Origin: Malachius bipustulatus
Taxonomy: Eukaryota; Arthropoda; Insecta; Coleoptera; Melyridae
Direction of reading: 5' to 3'
DNA: 64,000 bases
Assembly (NCBI GenBank): GCA_910589415.1
Contig: OU342636.1
Location: 2,090,437-2,154,436, forward strand
Shown here: one piece after another, positions 60,558 through 64,000 of the stretch
Layout of the letters: each line of letters opens with the position of its first letter
Numbering within the stretch: position 1 is the first letter of the stretch
Notes under the pieces: generated by a model
Database searches by the model: none
Told to the model about the DNA's origin: nothing
What the model saw: only the letters and a program-made list of their open reading frames with translations
Program-made: the position numbers and the translations under genes

Positions 60558-63104
60558 ATGGCCGTACAAGAAAAAGCGATATTGTCGAAAATTATTGACG
60601 AACTTTTACAAAATAACATTATTAGGGAATCCAGCTCCCCTTATGCTAGTCCCATTCTCCTAGTGAAGAAGAAAACAAATGACTACAGGATGTGCGTTGA
60701 TTACCGAAAATTAAACGCGATCACAGTTAAGGATAAATATCCACTCCCTTTAATCGATGAACAAATTGACAAGTTAGGAGGCAATAATCAATTTTATATT
60801 ACGTTAGATTTAGCCTCGGGTTTTTATCAAGTCCCTATGGCACCAGATTCTGTTGAGAAAACGGCATTCGTGACACCGGAATCACATTATGAATTTCTAA
60901 GAATGCCTTTCGGCCTGACTAATTCACCCAGTATTTTTCAAAAACTTATAAACAACGTTCTAGGAAAACTGAAAAATAACATAGCTTTTCCCTATATTGA
61001 TGACATAATCATTCCATGTGAATCAGTTGACGAAGGACTATCACGACTCGAAACCGTCCTTTACAAATTGCGTGAACATAAGCTAACTCTGAAATTAAGC
61101 AAATGTGCATTTTTCAAAAAGCAAATTGATTACTTGGGAAGAGAGATTAGTTCTGAGGGCGTGAAACCGGGAAGCAAGAAAGTTGAAGCTGTATTAATGA
61201 TGAGGAGCCCTAATAACGTCAAAGAAATTCGACAATTTCTAGGCCTGTCAGGTTATTTCCGTAAGTTTATTAAAGATTACGCTCGAGTTGTTGAACTACT
61301 AACACGACTTACAAAGAAATCCAACCCTTGGATTTGGTCTAAAGAACAGGATGACGCTGTTCAGAAAGTTAAAGAAATTCTAACTACCAAACCTGTCTTA
61401 GCTATTTTTGACCCATCTTTAGTAACGGAACTCCATTCAGATGCCAGTTCATTGGGTTTTGGTGCAATGCTCATCCAAATTAAAAGTGATGGCCTACGTG
61501 TCGTTGTTGCTTACTACAGCAAGCAAACGTCTCCAGAGCAACGCAAGTTTCACTCTTACGAACTCGAGACTCTAGCTGTCGTGCTCTCGTTAAGACATTT
61601 TCGAACTTACCTATTGGGAATGAGGTTCAAGGTTATCACGGACTGTAGTGAATTAAGAACAACATTTAGTAAAAAGGATTTGCTCCCTCGTGTAGGTCGA
61701 TGGTGGTTAGAAGTCCAAGATTTTAACTTTTCGATTGAACATCGTCCTGGAACGCAAATGTCCCATGTGGATGCTCTAAGCAGGGAGCTGGTGGTTGATG
61801 TTCTACAAGTAGACATAACAGAAGGCGAGTGGTTGCATGCTGTTCAGTTGCAAGATGAACAAGTTGTCATGATACTAAATATTTTGCAAGATAATGTCAG
61901 AAGTAGTGAAACCAAACAGTATTTTGAAAAATATTGTTTGAAAAAGGGAATCGTCTATCGAAGACTCGAGAATAATAAAACTGCTTGGTTAGTACCTCGT
62001 AACGTTCGATGGCAGATTTGTAGACTTTGTCACGACAATATGGGACATTTTGATCTAGAGAAAACCTTGAGAAAAATTGAGGACAACTACTGGCTTACAG
62101 GAATGAGAAAATTTGTCAAGAAGTATGTATCTTCATGTTTGAACTGCCAATATTACAAACCTCGTCCTGGAAAGAAACAAGGGTCGTTACACCCTATAGA
62201 AAAGGTAGCTACACGTTTCTATATGTTACACATGGATCACGTAGGACCTTTTGTGACTAGCCGAAGGGGCAATAAATATTTACTGGTCATTGTTGATGCG
62301 TTCACAAAATATGTGATAATCGAAGCAGTAAAAAGTACGAAAACACGATATGTAACAAAAACGTTGCTCGACATGTTTTATTTATTTGGAGTAGCAAAAA
62401 GGGTAGTGACTGATAGAGGTACAGCATTTACGTCACAAACTTTTGAGACCTTCTGTAAGACTTACGGTATAAAGCATACTTTGAATGCTGTAGCAACTCC
62501 CCGTGCCAATGGGCAATGCGAGAGGTACAACGGTACTATCTTACATGCTTTAGCAGCTACATCTGCAGATAACCCTGAAGACGAATGGGATAAGCCCATT
62601 AAATCTATACAGAGCGCTATGAACTGCACTTACAATAAAAGTATTGGTGTCTCGCCACTTGAAGCATTGGCCGGATACAAACCATGTCATGTTGCTGAGT
62701 CAAACATTTTGAGCGCAATTCAAGTGAGCTTGGATAGAATCGATTTAGCTGAACTGAGAGGTTCTATTAAGCAGCGAATTACCGAAGACCAGAAGATGCA
62801 AAAAGAGAGGTTCGACAAGGCTCGAGCTGCCGCAAAGATTTATAAGCAAGGTGAACTAGTCATGGTTTCGAGCGCAGCACCTAGTACTGGCTCTAGTAGA
62901 AAGCTTTTGTCAAAATTTAAGGGACCTTTCAGAGTTACAAATATTTTACCGAATGATCGCTATGAGGTTGAAGACCTACGAGAAGGACGTTCGAAATCTA
63001 AAACCGTGATGGCGGTTGACAAGATTAAGCCATGGGTCGTTTTAAGAGGTGAGAATAAGTTTAGTTGTGGACAACGGTCTACCACAGCTTATAAATGTAG
63101 TTGA
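60558..63104 (+). CDS. Gypsy-2 pol: reverse transcriptase, RNase H, integrase
   Basis: 848 open codons. Reverse transcriptase with YRMCVDYRKLNAI, LDLASGFYQVPM, FPYIDDI (Y146-D149). RNase H about 290-410 (LHSDASSLGFGA, HSYELETLAVV, DALSR). Integrase finger near 491-533 (HDNMGHF, CLNCQYY) and catalytic D560, D619, E655 (D,D,35,E). A basic C-terminus follows (KFKGPFRVTNIL). The ATG at 60558 is internal; the N-terminal part of pol is in other frames between 60424 and 60543, so the copy is probably defective by small indels. Confidence 0.92.
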   Translation: MAVQEKAILSKIIDELLQNNIIRESSSPYASPILLVKKKTNDYRMCVDYRKLNAITVKDKYPLPLIDEQIDKLGGNNQFYITLDLASGFYQVPMAPDSVEKTAFVTPESHYEFLRMPFGLTNSPSIFQKLINNVLGKLKNNIAFPYIDDIIIPCESVDEGLSRLETVLYKLREHKLTLKLSKCAFFKKQIDYLGREISSEGVKPGSKKVEAVLMMRSPNNVKEIRQFLGLSGYFRKFIKDYARVVELLTRLTKKSNPWIWSKEQDDAVQKVKEILTTKPVLAIFDPSLVTELHSDASSLGFGAMLIQIKSDGLRVVVAYYSKQTSPEQRKFHSYELETLAVVLSLRHFRTYLLGMRFKVITDCSELRTTFSKKDLLPRVGRWWLEVQDFNFSIEHRPGTQMSHVDALSRELVVDVLQVDITEGEWLHAVQLQDEQVVMILNILQDNVRSSETKQYFEKYCLKKGIVYRRLENNKTAWLVPRNVRWQICRLCHDNMGHFDLEKTLRKIEDNYWLTGMRKFVKKYVSSCLNCQYYKPRPGKKQGSLHPIEKVATRFYMLHMDHVGPFVTSRRGNKYLLVIVDAFTKYVIIEAVKSTKTRYVTKTLLDMFYLFGVAKRVVTDRGTAFTSQTFETFCKTYGIKHTLNAVATPRANGQCERYNGTILHALAATSADNPEDEWDKPIKSIQSAMNCTYNKSIGVSPLEALAGYKPCHVAESNILSAIQVSLDRIDLAELRGSIKQRITEDQKMQKERFDKARAAAKIYKQGELVMVSSAAPSTGSSRKLLSKFKGPFRVTNILPNDRYEVEDLREGRSKSKTVMAVDKIKPWVVLRGENKFSCGQRSTTAYKCS

Positions 63105-63127
63105 CTTGACAAAACGATCATAAATTA

Positions 63128-63495
63128 AATATGAAACGACTAACACTTTGATCAATCCAAATTGGTTAGTATACGACTAACAATTTGACGAGCTTATGGT
63201 TGGTACATACGACTAACAACTTTATGACTTTATTTGGTTAGTATACGACTAACAATTTGACGAGCTTAAGGTTGGTACACGACTAACACTTGATGATTTT
63301 ATTTGGTTAGTATACGACTAACAATTTGACGAGCTTATGGTTGGTACATACGACTAACAACTTTATGACTTTATTTGGTTAGTATACGACTAACAATTTG
63401 ACGAGCTTAAGGTTGGTACACGACTAACAACTTGATGATTTTATTTGGTTAGTAACGACTAACAACTGGATATGTTTATTGTTTGGTATACGACC
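63128..63495 (+). repeat. Higher-order minisatellite in gypsy-2 between pol and LTR
   Basis: Units of about 30 bp built on GGTTAGTATACGACTAACAA are arranged in a higher-order repeat of about 120 bp (subunits ending GACGAGCTTATGG, ACTTTATGACTTTATT, GACGAGCTTAAGG, CTTGATGATTTTATT). Each core is itself a small inverted repeat (TTAGT…ACTAA). Confidence 0.88.
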
Positions 63496-63782
63496 AATAA
63501 TAAATCAATTATTAGTAGTTGCTGTTGCATTTTATGTTACTGAGAAAAAACTGGAATAATAATAATATGGTGAAAGCGAATAGTAATGAATCTATGAAAT
63601 GAAGATGAGACAGACTAGGTTGATTCACTTTTACATGGATATTTGAAGCTGAATTTATACAAAAGGAAGTGCCGTAATTCATATTATTATGATTCTTGTC
63701 CGTGTTGTTGATTTTGATGAATTATTTCAGATACAGATTAACGCCAATCCTGGGACAGAATTGGATCTACAGGATGGCCGAA

Positions 63783-63995
63783 TGTTAGAAACAGCTCATA
63801 AATTCGACTGGTCTGCAAAAACTAACTGACTGGTAGATAAGACCGGGTCGAATCACTCTGCCGCGACACGCTCACCGTGAAGCATTGATATATTTCAATA
63901 CTATTAATTGTCATTACTTATTATTACATTGTTCATTAAAATTCATTGTTTGGCTTAATTTGAGTCTATTTGGCTTTTTCTAAACTCCCCTAACA
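63783..63995 (+). repeat. Gypsy-2 3' LTR
   Basis: 213 bp, same as 58651-58867 apart from the missing CATG. The preceding bases (GGATGGCCGAA) are not a good polypurine tract. Confidence 0.9.
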
Positions 63996-64000
63996 ATAAA

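Larger units (their letters stand above)
58651..63995 (+). mobile_element. Gypsy-2, nearly complete gypsy-type LTR retrotransposon
   Basis: 5345 bp, plus strand. LTRs TGTTAGAAAC…CCTAACA (217 and 213 bp), target duplication ATAA (58647-58650, 63996-63999). Gag, protease and pol in order; a minisatellite lies between pol and the 3' LTR. LTRs differ by a 4-base indel and little else. Frame changes near 60425 and 60540 may be lesions. Inserted in copy 2 of the TACAGGGTGATCCC element. Confidence 0.92.
54656..64000. mobile_element. TIR element (TACAGGGTGATCCC), copy 2, carrying two LTR-type insertions
   Basis: Starts at 54656 after TA and matches 5807-8500 nearly throughout (for example AAATGGCGGACACGG, AGATAGATGTTACCATGG, TAATCGTTGCGCGGATAC). 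Its sequence pieces are 54656-54895, 58490-58650 and, after 63995, the last bases of the window. The two gaps are the inverted-LTR element and gypsy-2. The right end is outside the window. Confidence 0.8.

Noticed and set aside
63128..63495. CRISPR-like array
   Set aside because: Repeats are tandem without unique spacers and sit in a eukaryotic LTR element.

Overview
The window is nuclear DNA from an insect: very AT-rich, with almost no unique coding sequence and dominated by transposable elements. The only host gene fragment I can name is the last coding exon of LSM3 (28342-28518, plus strand), a core component of U6 snRNP and of the Lsm1-7 decay complex. Its earlier exons are not visible in the window. 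The mix of elements (mariner-like copies with long inverted repeats, Jockey- and CR1-like LINEs, gypsy-type LTR elements, Harbinger-like MITEs, a tRNA-derived SINE) fits a large, repeat-rich insect genome, possibly a beetle. The species call is a guess.

Left block (1-22560) is a nest. A minus-strand LINE (called LINE-B here) runs from its ORF1 at 20727 to the reverse-transcriptase start near 1064. Five later insertions cut it: a palindromic element ending at 1063; LINE-A (1598-5303), itself hit by a 149-bp MITE; a TIR element (5807-8763) carrying LINE-C; a foldback element (8866-14215) carrying a full-length Jockey-like LINE with target duplications and poly(A); and an apparently intact gypsy element (14818-19971) with two 409-bp LTRs that read as identical. 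LINE-B itself abuts the start of a mariner-like transposase gene (20879-21952). The matching right TIR is at 22560 and the left TIR is not seen, so LINE-B probably sits inside that element.

Middle block (22561-43319) holds truncated and palindromic elements whose ends read TACAGGGTG or close variants, a solo LTR, the LSM3 exon, a complete mariner-like element with about 560-bp inverted repeats (28747-31156), LINE-D, and a run of TIR elements from 34430 to 41216. Three junctions in that run (39083/39084, 39945/39954, 40505/40506) are nearly or exactly end to end. A nonautonomous element built from GGACGTCC words and a SINE are inserted in one mariner copy.

Right block (43320-64000) starts with a 4.9-kb mariner-like element that carries a Harbinger-like element, which in turn carries an element with 8-bp target duplications. 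Fragments of LINE-E, LINE-F and a second LINE-C copy follow. Then comes a deleted mariner copy into which a second copy of the 5807-8763 element has inserted. That copy holds two LTR-type insertions. One is a 3.59-kb gag-bearing element flanked by LTR sequence in inverted rather than direct orientation, with both ends carrying the same U3 terminus and a 4-bp target duplication. The other is a nearly complete gypsy element (58651-63995) with a higher-order minisatellite between pol and the 3' LTR.

The mariner-like transposases share a helix-turn-helix N-terminus, a D,D,41,D catalytic spacing and TA targets. The many palindromic noncoding elements share their terminal words and target preference, so they are plausible nonautonomous relatives mobilised by such enzymes. 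All family assignments come from reading motifs; no database search was possible.
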